Positions 1 through 7,882 of a stretch of 16,423 bases of DNA are shown here, in pieces. The stretch lies in the NCBI GenBank assembly GCA_051746765.1, contig JBNJFK010000027.1:1-16423 (forward strand), given 5' to 3'. Position 1 is the stretch's first letter. Each line of letters begins with the position of its first letter. Source of the DNA: JBBEBE01 sp051746765. GTDB taxonomy: Bacteria; Bacteroidota; Rhodothermia; Balneolales; Balneolaceae. The translations under genes and the position numbers were made by a program. Under the pieces are notes generated by a model that saw only the letters and a list, made by a program, of their open reading frames with translations, was not told where the DNA came from and made no database searches.

Positions 1-1596
1 CATCCCGGTCGCAACCGTAAGGATATTGGGATCAAAGATGATATCCTGAGGCGCAAAGCCCACCTCGTCAACCAGAATCCGGTACGCCCGGGAGCAGATC
101 TCTTTTCGTCGATCCAGCGTATCGGCCTGCCCTTTCTCGTCAAACGCCATCACCATGACCGCAGCCCCATAATCGAGAATCGTCTCGGCTTGCTGTCGGA
201 ACGTCTGCTCTCCCTCTTTCAGGCTTATCGAATTGACCACCCCTTTACCCTGGATGTTCTTCAAACCTGCTTCCAGAACGCTCCACCGGGAAGAGTCGAT
301 CACGACCGGAACCCGTGAGATATCCGGCTCCGATGCCATCAATCGCAAGAAGGTAACCATCACCTCCTCCGACTCGAGCATCCCTTCGTCCATGTTCACA
401 TCTACCAACTGCGCCCCGTTCTCGACCTGTTGGCGAGCCACCGAAAGCGCCTTTTCGTAATCCTCATCCTTGATCAGATCCCGAAAGACGCTCGAACCGG
501 TCACATTGGTCCGCTCCCCGATATTGACAAAGTTGGTTTCGGGTCTGACTACCAGTGGTTCCAGGCCACTGAGCCGCAACCACGGTTTGGGTTTGGACGG
601 TGTACGCGGTTTGTGTCGTTTCGCCTCTTCGGCCATCGCCTCAATGTGGTCGGGCGTTGTTCCGCAACAGCCCCCCACGATATTGACCATGCCCTCTGAA
701 GCGTAATCTCCCAACTGTTGCGCCATGAAGTCGGGCGTCTCGTTGTATTCTCCCATGTCATCGGGAAGCCCTGCATTCGGATAGAGACTGGTATAGCAAC
801 TGGCCAGCTCCGAGAGTTCACTGATATAAGGTCTCATCTGATCCGAACCGAGCGAGCAGTTGAGTCCGATACTCAACAGGGGGTTTGCGTGACTCATCGA
901 GATCCAGAACGCCTCGTTGGTCTGCCCGGAGAGCGTCCGTCCGCTCTGGTCCACGATGGTTCCGGAGATCATAATCGGAACCTTCTTGCCACGCGATCGA
1001 GCCAACTGATGGATGGCATAGATGGCGGCTTTGGCATTGAGTGTATCAAAAATGGTCTCCACCAACAGAAGATCCACACCCCCGTCCAGCAGGCCGCGAA
1101 TCTGAACCGTATAGGCTTCAACGAGTTGGTCAAAGGTAATCGCCCGATATCCGGGATCTTCCACATCCGGTGAGAGTGACAGTGTTCTGTTGGTTGGACC
1201 GATCGCGCCAGCGACAAACCGGGGCTTCTCCGGTGTACGATCCGATGCCGCATCCGCCGCCTCCCGGGCCAGTGTTGCAGCTGCCACATTCAGCTCGTAA
1301 GAGAGATCGGCCAACTGATAATCTTCCTGAGAGATCGGATTCGAGTTGAACGTATTGGTCTCGACAATGTCCGACCCGGACGAGAGAAACTCGTCGTGGA
1401 TGCTGCGAATGATCTCCGGCTTGGTCAGGCACAGGAGATCGTTATTCCCCTTGAGCTCCTGATCCAGATCCCGGAATCGTTCGCCACGAAAATCCTCTTC
1501 CTCCAGCCGGTGTTCCTGTATCATGGTGCCCATGGCTCCATCGAGAACAAGGATTCGTCTCTTCAGATGGTCGACAATGGGGTGGGAGAGTTTCAT
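1..1596 (-). CDS. metH: Cobalamin-dependent methionine synthase, N-terminal part
   Basis: Transfers a methyl group from 5-methyltetrahydrofolate via cobalamin to homocysteine, giving methionine, in the cytoplasm. The 532 codons seen start MKLSHPIVDHLKRRILVLDG and run off the window edge, so the cobalamin and reactivation domains, if present, lie outside. Residues about 10-325 are the homocysteine-binding barrel, with GAMGTMIQ near the start. Cys247 (in GLNCSLG) and Cys310-Cys311 (in GGCCGTTPDH) fall at the same numbers as the zinc ligands known from E. coli MetH. A pterin-binding domain begins near residue 350 (NIGERTNVTGS, then VDVNMDEGMLESE) and makes MetH much likelier than a short homocysteine methyltransferase. 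The ATG has only a weak purine-rich (GAAAG) site before it. It is divergent from metF, which makes its methyl donor. No SAM or cobalamin riboswitch was recognised in the 91-bp spacer. Confidence 0.95.
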   Translation of the reverse strand, partial: MKLSHPIVDHLKRRILVLDGAMGTMIQEHRLEEEDFRGERFRDLDQELKGNNDLLCLTKPEIIRSIHDEFLSSGSDIVETNTFNSNPISQEDYQLADLSYELNVAAATLAREAADAASDRTPEKPRFVAGAIGPTNRTLSLSPDVEDPGYRAITFDQLVEAYTVQIRGLLDGGVDLLLVETIFDTLNAKAAIYAIHQLARSRGKKVPIMISGTIVDQSGRTLSGQTNEAFWISMSHANPLLSIGLNCSLGSDQMRPYISELSELASCYTSLYPNAGLPDDMGEYNETPDFMAQQLGDYASEGMVNIVGGCCGTTPDHIEAMAEEAKRHKPRTPSKPKPWLRLSGLEPLVVRPETNFVNIGERTNVTGSSVFRDLIKDEDYEKALSVARQQVENGAQLVDVNMDEGMLESEEVMVTFLRLMASEPDISRVPVVIDSSRWSVLEAGLKNIQGKGVVNSISLKEGEQTFRQQAETILDYGAAVMVMAFDEKGQADTLDRRKEICSRAYRILVDEVGFAPQDIIFDPNILTVATGM

Positions 1597-1621
1597 CTTT
1601 CGATTTGTTTCAATTGGGCTT

Positions 1622-1648
1622 ATTATATACGGCTGTACGACTCGTCAA
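1622..1648 (-). promoter_or_regulatory. Possible metH promoter (-35/-10 like)
   Basis: Read on the minus strand, TTGACG (1648-1643) and TATAAT (1627-1622) are separated by 15 bases, shorter than the usual 17 of sigma-70 promoters. The -10 lies about 26 bases before the metH ATG, implying a very short leader. Bacteroidota promoters usually have TAnnTTTG instead, so this is a tentative call. Confidence 0.3.
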
Positions 1649-1687
1649 GCCGGCCCAAGTTACGATTTAACAGCCAGAATATGCAGC

Positions 1688-2647
1688 ATGAAAGTCATTG
1701 AACACTATGAACGAGCCAGTGAGCCGCTGATCTCCTTCGAGATCATTCCACCGAAACGGGGCGGGTCGGTCAAATCGGTTTTTGATTCGATCGAAAAGCT
1801 CATGACTGCCCGTCCCCCTTTCATCGACGTCACCTATCACGCTGCCGAGTCGTATGTAGAAGAGCAACCCGACGGAACCCTCAAGCGGTTCATTCGTCGC
1901 AAACGTCCAGGCACCATTGGTCTTTGTGCAGCCATCCTTCACCGTTTCGATGTCGATCCGGTTCCACACTTGATCTGCGAAGGGTTCAGCAAGGAGGAGA
2001 GTGAAGACGCCCTGATCGAACTCAACTTTTTGGGAATCGACAATGTCTTTGCCATTCGCGGAGACGCCTCCGGATCGGTCAATCCGCACTCCAACGGGAC
2101 CGCCAACAAGTATGCGATCGACTTGGTACGCCAGATTCAGAACATGAATCACGGAACCTACCTCGAGGAGATTGCGAATGCCGATCCAACCCATTTTTCT
2201 GTGGGAGTCGCCGGCTACCCGGAGAAGCATTTCGAGGCGCCCAACATCGATTGGGACATCGCCCGACTCAAAGAAAAAGTAGATGCCGGCGCAGACTACA
2301 TTGTGAGTCAAATGTTTTTCGACAACCAGGCGTACTTCTCGTTCGTAGAGAAGTGTCGCGAAGCGGGGATTCGGGTGCCCATCATTCCCGGCATCAAGGT
2401 GCTTACGCGTGAACAGCACATCACCAATCTTCCCCGGTTTTTCCACCTGAACCTACCGGAGCCGTTTGTCAAGGAACTGGCTGCCAATCCGGACCGGATT
2501 GAAGAGATCGGTATCGAGTGGTGTATTCAACAGTGCAAAGAGCTGCTCGACTACGGAGTTCCCGGCGTTCACTTCTATGTCATGGGAAGTCCGCAACCCG
2601 CCCTCGATGTGATCGACCGCCTTCCAAGCGGAACGACCGCCAACTGA
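1688..2647 (+). CDS. metF: 5,10-methylenetetrahydrofolate reductase
   Basis: Reduces 5,10-methylene-THF to 5-methyl-THF with a flavin cofactor, supplying the methyl donor for MetH in the cytoplasm. The product is 319 aa, normal for the bacterial enzyme, and begins MKVIEHYERASEPLISFEII. Glu18 in SFEIIPPKRG matches the catalytic Glu of the family (Glu28 in E. coli), and Asp126 in FAIRGD matches the conserved folate/flavin-site Asp (Asp120 in E. coli). PFIDVTYHAAES, RKRPGTIGLCAAI and GADYIVSQMFFDNQAYF are typical of Bacteroidetes MetF. The frame stays open upstream to an ATG at 1523, but that would overlap metH and lacks family similarity, so the ATG at 1688 is chosen. No clear Shine-Dalgarno precedes it, which is common in this group. 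It is transcribed divergently from metH. Confidence 0.95.
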   Translation: MKVIEHYERASEPLISFEIIPPKRGGSVKSVFDSIEKLMTARPPFIDVTYHAAESYVEEQPDGTLKRFIRRKRPGTIGLCAAILHRFDVDPVPHLICEGFSKEESEDALIELNFLGIDNVFAIRGDASGSVNPHSNGTANKYAIDLVRQIQNMNHGTYLEEIANADPTHFSVGVAGYPEKHFEAPNIDWDIARLKEKVDAGADYIVSQMFFDNQAYFSFVEKCREAGIRVPIIPGIKVLTREQHITNLPRFFHLNLPEPFVKELAANPDRIEEIGIEWCIQQCKELLDYGVPGVHFYVMGSPQPALDVIDRLPSGTTAN

Positions 2648-2677
2648 TCCTATCTGCAGATTTTTGAAATCTACGGT

Positions 2678-3151
2678 TCACTCCCTTGATCCGGCTTGAT
2701 CCGGACTCGACACCATGGGTGGGATTTGTCCGCGAATCTTTTTGTGGGGTCGCCGGTCGCTTCCAACATTCACAAACAGGTGTCCCCGCTCCAACGCCTG
2801 AAGCAGTGACGGGCGCAAGACCAGTCGATTCTCTTCGGCCGAAAACTCCCCCCCCGTTCGGTCCTCGTTCAGTTCGGCTTTCAGCCCCATGAGCCGATTC
2901 CCTCTCTTTCCCGGTTCCCCGAAATAGAGCGCCGAAGAGCGATAGACACTTGTCAGATCCCGAAATTCTCCCTCCACGATCAACGTATCCGCCTTCAGTG
3001 TGACCTCCAGTACACCCGATGCCGGGGTCTCCACAGCCGGCACGTGATGGTACCCCGCCATCTGCACAGTCGTCGTGGATTGTGCCCACCCCGCAATGGG
3101 GAGCAACCACAAGATTCCAGTCCACCCAATTCGACGCATCATCTGTTTCAT
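2678..3151 (-). CDS. Small secreted CHRD-domain protein
   Basis: A 157-aa protein, presumably exported. Residues 1-24 form a signal peptide (MKQMMRRIGWTGILWLLPIA, then GWAQ as a likely cleavage site). The mature part resembles the CHRD domain (named after chordin): a beta-rich stretch with VLEVTLKADTLIVEGEFRDL early and GHLFVNVGSDRRPHKKIRGQ at the end, the family's usual 'LYVNVHT..nP.GEIRGQ' closing motif in slightly altered form. CHRD proteins have no defined enzymatic role in bacteria. An in-frame start 17 codons upstream exists, but the chosen ATG has AGAGGA about 6 bases before it and begins the signal peptide, so it decides the start. It converges on metF (30-bp spacer). The region behind its start leads into the assembly gap, so its upstream context is uncertain. 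Confidence 0.72.
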   Translation of the reverse strand: MKQMMRRIGWTGILWLLPIAGWAQSTTTVQMAGYHHVPAVETPASGVLEVTLKADTLIVEGEFRDLTSVYRSSALYFGEPGKRGNRLMGLKAELNEDRTGGEFSAEENRLVLRPSLLQALERGHLFVNVGSDRRPHKKIRGQIPPMVSSPDQAGSRE

Positions 3152-3242
3152 CACACGTTCCTCTTTTCTGAATCCCGACGTTCTCACGATCAGTGCCGAC
3201 ACTGATTCAGCAACACTGCTTCAACAGTTGTAACGCCGAAAA

Positions 3243-3252
3243 NNNNNNNNNN
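3243..3252. other. Assembly gap (ten N's)
   Basis: Exactly ten N's, the usual placeholder of a scaffolder for a gap of unknown or estimated size. They lie between the upstream region of the CHRD gene and the 3' end of polX. Both flanking genes are intact, so no coding sequence is visibly broken, but missing sequence and even the adjacency of the two sides cannot be judged. Confidence 0.97.
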
Positions 3253-3268
3253 GTTCCACAGATGCCTT

Positions 3269-5035
3269 TCAACCGTTTCGCGAAGAGCGAACCCACTCGC
3301 GAAACCGATCCAATGACCAACTGTTAATCACCCGATCCGGAGTAAACCACCCTTTCCGGGCGATGGACACTCCCCACCGGATGTGATCGATCCCGCCGGT
3401 CGTGTGAGCATCCGGATTGATGGACGTGAGCAGGCCCGCCTTCCTTGCATGAGTCCCCCACCGCCAGTCCAGATCGAGTCGCCACGGATTGGCATTGATC
3501 TCAATGACGACTCCCCGCTTTGCGGCGTACGTGACAAGTTCTTCCATTTCCAGCTTGCTCTCCTCACGCCGAAGCAGAAGCCGGCCCGTTGGATGTCCAA
3601 TAATGCGTGTTGCCGGATGATCGATTGCCCGTTTGAAACGCTCCATCATCTTTGACCGGTCCATCTCGAGCCCCGAGTGGACGCTCGCGATCACCAGATC
3701 AAAGCCGTCCAGCAGATTGTCATCATAATCAAGAGAGCCATCTGCCAGGATATCCGATTCAATACCCTTGAAGACTTCGAAGGTCTCTCCTTCTGTCCGA
3801 AGACGATCGTTGACTCGGTCGATCTCTTCCCACTGCCGCATCACCTCTATTTCAGTGAGTCCTCCGGCGTAGGCTGCCGTTTTCGAATGGTCACTCATCA
3901 CCAGATATCGATACCCGCGATCCATGGCTGCCCGTGCCATCTCCTCCACACTTGCTTTTCCGTCACTCCAGGTGGAGTGGGCGTGAACGACGCCCCGTAT
4001 CTCGTTCTCGCGAATCAAGGCCGGTCCACTCCCCTCTTCAAATACTTGCTCTTCATTCATCCCCTCCCGCAACTCGGGTGGAACCGGATGCAGATCCAGG
4101 GCTTGGTAAATCTCCTCCTCGGACTCGACAATCACCGGACGGTCTCGATCGGCCTTCCCCTCATCATTCTGATGAAAAAGACCGTACTCATTGAGCACCA
4201 GTCCCCGTCTTCGTGCTCGGCCCCGCAGCATCACATTGTGCTCCTTGCTACCAGTAAAGTAGAGAAGTGCAGACGGCCACTGTTCCCGGGTTACGACCCT
4301 CAAATCGACCTGACGGCCCGACTCCACGCGAACCGAACACTTTGTCTCTCCACGACCAAGCTCGTCTACGACCACATCCAGACCGGCAAATTTCTCGATA
4401 ATCGCTCCGGCCCGATTCGGGTCAGCCGCCACCAGGAGGTCGATGTCACCGATTGTCTCCCGTCTCCGACGCAATGACCCCGCCACATCTGACCGTTCAA
4501 CCGCTTCTAGTCGGGAGAGTGCGTCCAAAAATGGTTCAGCCAACACGGTCGCCTCCGACAGGTGCGTACGTGATCGGTTCTGCTTGAGCCATTCGATCGA
4601 ATCGGCGATCCGGTCCGCCGATTTCTTACCCAATCCTGCAAGCGAGGCGACCCTCCCGTCCCGACACGCTTCCAGCAGTTCCTCCAGTTCGGCAATCTCC
4701 AATTCCCGATGAATCTTGACGATGTTCTTCGGGCCCAGCCCTGAAATATCGAGCCACTCCATCAGGCTCTCCGGAACCCGGTTGCGAAGGTCCTTCAGGA
4801 CTGGAATTTCACCACTCTCCAGAAATTGATGGATATCCTCTGCAATTGATTTTCCGATCCCTTTCAAATCGGTCAACCGGTTCTCGCGAACCAACTCGTC
4901 AAACGGCTCACTCATCGACTCCAGAGTTCGCGCCGCGCGGTCAAACGCAATGGCACGAAACCGGTTCTCCCCTGCCAATTGCATCATGAGATGAATCTCT
5001 CGCAACACATCGATCACATTCTGCTTCTGGCTCAT
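3269..5035 (-). CDS. polX: Family X DNA polymerase / PHP 3'-5' exonuclease (PolX)
   Basis: A 588-aa bacterial PolX, close to the usual about 570 aa, expected to act in gap-filling DNA repair. In order: helix-hairpin-helix-rich 8-kDa and fingers region (residues 1-150, with LKGIGKSIAEDI, ISGLGPKNI, LAGLGKKSADRI), then the nucleotidyltransferase palm with AGSLRRRRETIGDIDLLV giving Asp197 and Asp199 and VDLRVV giving Asp244, the expected catalytic triad. The C-terminal PHP domain (about 345-580) appears complete: His351, His353, Asp358 (HAHSTWSDG), His383, Glu426, His453, His481, Asp542 and His544 match its metal-binding positions. Both polymerase and exonuclease/AP-endonuclease activity are therefore expected. 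The start ATG has a weak AAGAAG site. It is divergent from the riboswitch-controlled receptor gene and ends just inside the contig next to the gap. Confidence 0.96.
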   Translation of the reverse strand: MSQKQNVIDVLREIHLMMQLAGENRFRAIAFDRAARTLESMSEPFDELVRENRLTDLKGIGKSIAEDIHQFLESGEIPVLKDLRNRVPESLMEWLDISGLGPKNIVKIHRELEIAELEELLEACRDGRVASLAGLGKKSADRIADSIEWLKQNRSRTHLSEATVLAEPFLDALSRLEAVERSDVAGSLRRRRETIGDIDLLVAADPNRAGAIIEKFAGLDVVVDELGRGETKCSVRVESGRQVDLRVVTREQWPSALLYFTGSKEHNVMLRGRARRRGLVLNEYGLFHQNDEGKADRDRPVIVESEEEIYQALDLHPVPPELREGMNEEQVFEEGSGPALIRENEIRGVVHAHSTWSDGKASVEEMARAAMDRGYRYLVMSDHSKTAAYAGGLTEIEVMRQWEEIDRVNDRLRTEGETFEVFKGIESDILADGSLDYDDNLLDGFDLVIASVHSGLEMDRSKMMERFKRAIDHPATRIIGHPTGRLLLRREESKLEMEELVTYAAKRGVVIEINANPWRLDLDWRWGTHARKAGLLTSINPDAHTTGGIDHIRWGVSIARKGWFTPDRVINSWSLDRFREWVRSSRNG

Positions 5036-5120
5036 GGCTTCTTTTATTTGTTTGAATTCGCATTCCCGGTTCCTTCGGTCGTCGATATATCAAGGATACC
5101 ACTTTTCCCCGACGGGTTCA

Positions 5121-5151
5121 TTGATCCGGTCGTCTCAGAGCTCTATCTTTG
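5121..5151 (+). promoter_or_regulatory. Bacteroidota-type promoter of the riboswitch transcript
   Basis: TTG at 5121-5123 and TATCTTTG at 5144-5151 are 20 bases apart, a full match to the Bacteroidota pattern TTG-N(about 19-21)-TAnnTTTG. The predicted transcription start near 5155-5160 lies about ten bases before the first paired base of the TPP riboswitch, exactly where a promoter is needed. The agreement of motif and position makes this the best-supported promoter in the window. Confidence 0.7.
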
Positions 5152-5167
5152 GCACATCATCAACCGA

Positions 5168-5245
5168 AGGTTGGGGGTGCTTGCCAAAGCGGGCTGAGAT
5201 CATACCCTAATACCTGATCCGGGTAATACCGGCGAAGGGAAACCT
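5168..5245 (+). promoter_or_regulatory. TPP riboswitch (THI element) aptamer
   Basis: The conserved blocks of the thiamin pyrophosphate aptamer occur in order: GGGGTGC (5174-5180), GGGCTGAGAT (5191-5200), TACCC (5203-5207), ACCTGATCCGGGTAAT (5212-5227) and GGCGAAGGGAA (5231-5241). P1 closes as AGGTT (5168-5172) with AACCT (5241-5245). TACCC can pair with GGGGT to form P2, and CCGG at 5219-5222 with CCGG at 5229-5232 forms the arm holding the second conserved core. TPP-bound aptamers normally switch expression off, so the receptor gene that starts 145 bases after the aptamer should be repressed when thiamin is plentiful. Confidence 0.95.
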
Positions 5246-5389
5246 GAAATGCCATTCCTGAATAGCAGTTTCAGTAACGCAAGTCTACCTCCTCCACTTC
5301 TTATCCGGGGATCCGGTTAAGCCGGCCCCACAATCAGCACCAGACAATCCAGACATGGAGACGTCTGATAAGCAAGTTGGAGGTTCCAT
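5246..5389 (+). promoter_or_regulatory. Riboswitch expression platform and leader, with strong RBS
   Basis: The 144-base leader between aptamer and ATG ends in GGAGGT (5379-5384), six bases before the receptor start, an unusually good Shine-Dalgarno site for this group. ACCTCC at 5287-5292 is its exact complement and could sequester it, suggesting translational control. A hairpin, CCGG-TTAAG-CCGG (5313-5325) extended by GGGG/CCCC (5307-5310 with 5326-5329) across a two-base bulge, lies between them; no U-run follows, so it does not look like an intrinsic terminator. The pairing is proposed from sequence only. Confidence 0.45.
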
Positions 5390-7882
5390 ATGAAACCCAC
5401 TACCCGTCGAACACGACGATTCAAAAGGTACGGGCTGTTTCTGCTCGTACTCCTGCTCCCGGCCTTCGCGGTCCGGGCCCAACAGATCGAAGGCGTTGTC
5501 CAGGACGCCAACACAACTGAACCGCTCGTTGGAGCGACCGTTCAGCCTGTAGACGCCACTACCGGCAGCGGAACGGTCACCGACGAGGAGGGGCGATTCG
5601 TTCTGAACGTCTCTACACCCGATCCTCTCGAGATTACCGTACAGTATCTCGGATATCAATCGGTGACCCTACAGGCGAGACCCGGCGAAGATCCGCTTCG
5701 AATCCGCCTCCGGGCCTCGACAATACTCGGTGACGAACTTCTTGTCCGGGGCGTTCGTGCCGATGAGTCCTCTCCGATCGCCTACACCACCGTTCAGAGC
5801 GAGGAGATTGAGCGGATCGAACAGGCACAAGACCTGCCCTATCTGCTTCGAAGCACACCGTCGGTCGTTACCACATCCGACGCCGGAGCCGGTGTCGGAT
5901 ATACCAGCCTCCGGGTGCGCGGAGTGGATCAGAGCCGGATCAATGTCACCCTGAACGGTATTCCGGTCAATGACGGCGAGTCCCAGAATGTCTTCTGGGT
6001 CAACATGCCGGATCTCTCTTCAAGCGTAGAGAGTATACAGGTTCAACGGGGAGTCGGAACATCGACCCACGGAGCCGGCGCATTCGGAGCGACCATGAGT
6101 ATCCAGACCGGTGAACTGGAATCCGAACCACACATCCAGACAAGTTCGGTACTTGGATCATTCAACACCCGGAAGCTCAATCTGGGTGCCGGAACCGGCA
6201 CTATTGGAGATGGATGGAATCTGCAGACCCGTCTCTCCAAAATCGAATCGGACGGATATATCGACCGCGGGTTCTCCGATCTGAAATCGCTCCACCTCTC
6301 CGCCAGCCGGACCGGTGAGCGCGGACGACTTCGAATGGATGTCATGACCGGTATGGAGAAGACGTACCAAGCGTGGAACGGCGTACCGGAACCGATTCTC
6401 GAGAATGATGCCTCCGAACTGGAACGGTACATCACCAATCTGGGCGGAGATGCAAGCCACCTACGGGAGAATCTGGGCAACCGGCGATTCAATGAGTTCA
6501 CGTATGAAAATCAGACCGACAACTACCAACAGGACCACTACCACCTGCACTATAGCTGGCAGGCCCGGGAGAACTGGATCCTGAACAGCTCGTTGCACTA
6601 CACCCGGGGTCGGGGCTATTACGAGGAGTATCGAACCGGAGACGATCTGGCTACCTACGGAATTGACCCGATTCAGATCGGAAACGAGACGATCGAAGAG
6701 AGTGATCTGGTTCGACAGCGATGGCTGGACAACCACTTCTACGGAGTGATCCTCTCGAGCCAGTGGTCCCGCAACTCTTGGGATTTGCAAGTCGGTGGTG
6801 GTTATAACGAGTATGATGGAGATCACTTCGGCGAGGTGATTTGGGCCCGATATGCAGGTGAAAGCGAACTCGGTGACCACTACTACAACAACAACGGATT
6901 CAAGACCGACGGCAACCTCTACGCCAAATGGACCGCGTATGTAACGCCGGACCTGACAACCTTTCTGGACTTGCAGGGACGACGCGTAACCTACAATTTT
7001 GTCGGACTCCGGGTCGAAGAGGTTCAGGGTGGACAAGAGGTCCGGGATGTCGAGCAGCAGGTGGACCTACACTTTTTCAATCCGAAAGCGGGTATCACCT
7101 GGCAGATCGACGACGAACGGCGAGCGTTCGCATCATTGAGCCTCGGCAGCCGTGAACCGGGTCGCCGCGACTATGTGGAGTCGAGTCCGGAGAGCCGCCC
7201 ATCCCCGGAAAGAGTCTTCGACTACGAGCTCGGCTACGAACACCGGGCCAGCCTCTTCCGATACGGGTTGAACCTCTACTGGATGGATTATCGGGATCAA
7301 CTCATTCTGACCGGAGCAGTAAACGACGTCGGTGCCTACGTTCGGGAGAATGTCGAAAAAAGCTATCGTGCCGGAATCGAACTTCACGGCCAAGCTCGAC
7401 TGACACGCTCGTTACGTTGGGACGGGTCGGTCACCTGGAGTCGAAACCGCATACCCGAATATCAACGCTACCTGGACAATTTCGATCAGGGAGGACAGGA
7501 TGCGACGGTCTACGAAGATACCCGAATCGCGTTCTCTCCCGACTGGATCGGTTCAACCGGACTGACCCTTGAGCAGGGTCCGTGGTGGACTCGTTGGCAG
7601 TTGGAAGCTGTCTCACGCCAGTACCTGGACAATACGAACACGCTCAGCCGTTCCATCGATCCCTACATGGTTCAGCACGTGAGCGGAGGCTGGCGCCTGC
7701 AACCGGAAGGATGGGTACAGGCCGTCGACGTTCAGATCCAGTTGAACAACATTCTGAATCGTAACTACGTCACCAACGGGTATACATTCGGATGGATTGC
7801 CGGGGGAGGAGAAGACCATTTCAACTACTTCTACCCTCAAGCCGGTCGCCATGCCAGTCTGAAAGTGTCGATCGAGTTTTAA
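5390..7882 (+). CDS. TonB-dependent outer-membrane receptor, probable thiamin/thiamin-precursor importer
   Basis: An 830-aa TonB-dependent receptor. Residues 1-30 are a signal peptide with arginine-rich start and cleavage after AVRA. Residues about 33-110 form a carboxypeptidase-regulatory-like domain (IEGVVQDANTTEPLVGATV, then GRFVLNV and VQYLGYQSVTL), typical of Bacteroidota receptors. The plug spans about 125-240 (LPYLLRSTPSVVTTSDAGAG, SLRVRGVDQSRINVTLNGIP, VQRGVGTSTHGAGAFGATMS). The remainder is a 22-strand-type beta-barrel rich in alternating aromatic strands and ending in LKVSIEF, the usual terminal Phe. Substrate specificity cannot be read from the protein; the upstream TPP riboswitch is the evidence for thiamin or a precursor. 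TPP-regulated receptors of this kind are known in Bacteroidetes (described as OMR1/OMthi). No inner-membrane transporter follows, so this is a single-gene unit. Confidence 0.9.
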   Translation: MKPTTRRTRRFKRYGLFLLVLLLPAFAVRAQQIEGVVQDANTTEPLVGATVQPVDATTGSGTVTDEEGRFVLNVSTPDPLEITVQYLGYQSVTLQARPGEDPLRIRLRASTILGDELLVRGVRADESSPIAYTTVQSEEIERIEQAQDLPYLLRSTPSVVTTSDAGAGVGYTSLRVRGVDQSRINVTLNGIPVNDGESQNVFWVNMPDLSSSVESIQVQRGVGTSTHGAGAFGATMSIQTGELESEPHIQTSSVLGSFNTRKLNLGAGTGTIGDGWNLQTRLSKIESDGYIDRGFSDLKSLHLSASRTGERGRLRMDVMTGMEKTYQAWNGVPEPILENDASELERYITNLGGDASHLRENLGNRRFNEFTYENQTDNYQQDHYHLHYSWQARENWILNSSLHYTRGRGYYEEYRTGDDLATYGIDPIQIGNETIEESDLVRQRWLDNHFYGVILSSQWSRNSWDLQVGGGYNEYDGDHFGEVIWARYAGESELGDHYYNNNGFKTDGNLYAKWTAYVTPDLTTFLDLQGRRVTYNFVGLRVEEVQGGQEVRDVEQQVDLHFFNPKAGITWQIDDERRAFASLSLGSREPGRRDYVESSPESRPSPERVFDYELGYEHRASLFRYGLNLYWMDYRDQLILTGAVNDVGAYVRENVEKSYRAGIELHGQARLTRSLRWDGSVTWSRNRIPEYQRYLDNFDQGGQDATVYEDTRIAFSPDWIGSTGLTLEQGPWWTRWQLEAVSRQYLDNTNTLSRSIDPYMVQHVSGGWRLQPEGWVQAVDVQIQLNNILNRNYVTNGYTFGWIAGGGEDHFNYFYPQAGRHASLKVSIEF

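Noticed and set aside
1667..2446. Open frame of 259 codons on the minus strand opposite metF.
   Set aside because: It is a shadow of metF; the product has no recognisable domain and the metF frame has family motifs along the same bases.
2658..2672. Hairpin AGATTT-TTG-AAATCT between metF and the CHRD gene, a possible bidirectional terminator.
   Set aside because: Only six A/T-rich base pairs with no adjacent U-run on either strand; too weak to call.
3677..4477. Open frame of 266 codons on the plus strand inside polX.
   Set aside because: It lies wholly antisense to conserved PolX/PHP motifs and resembles no family I know.
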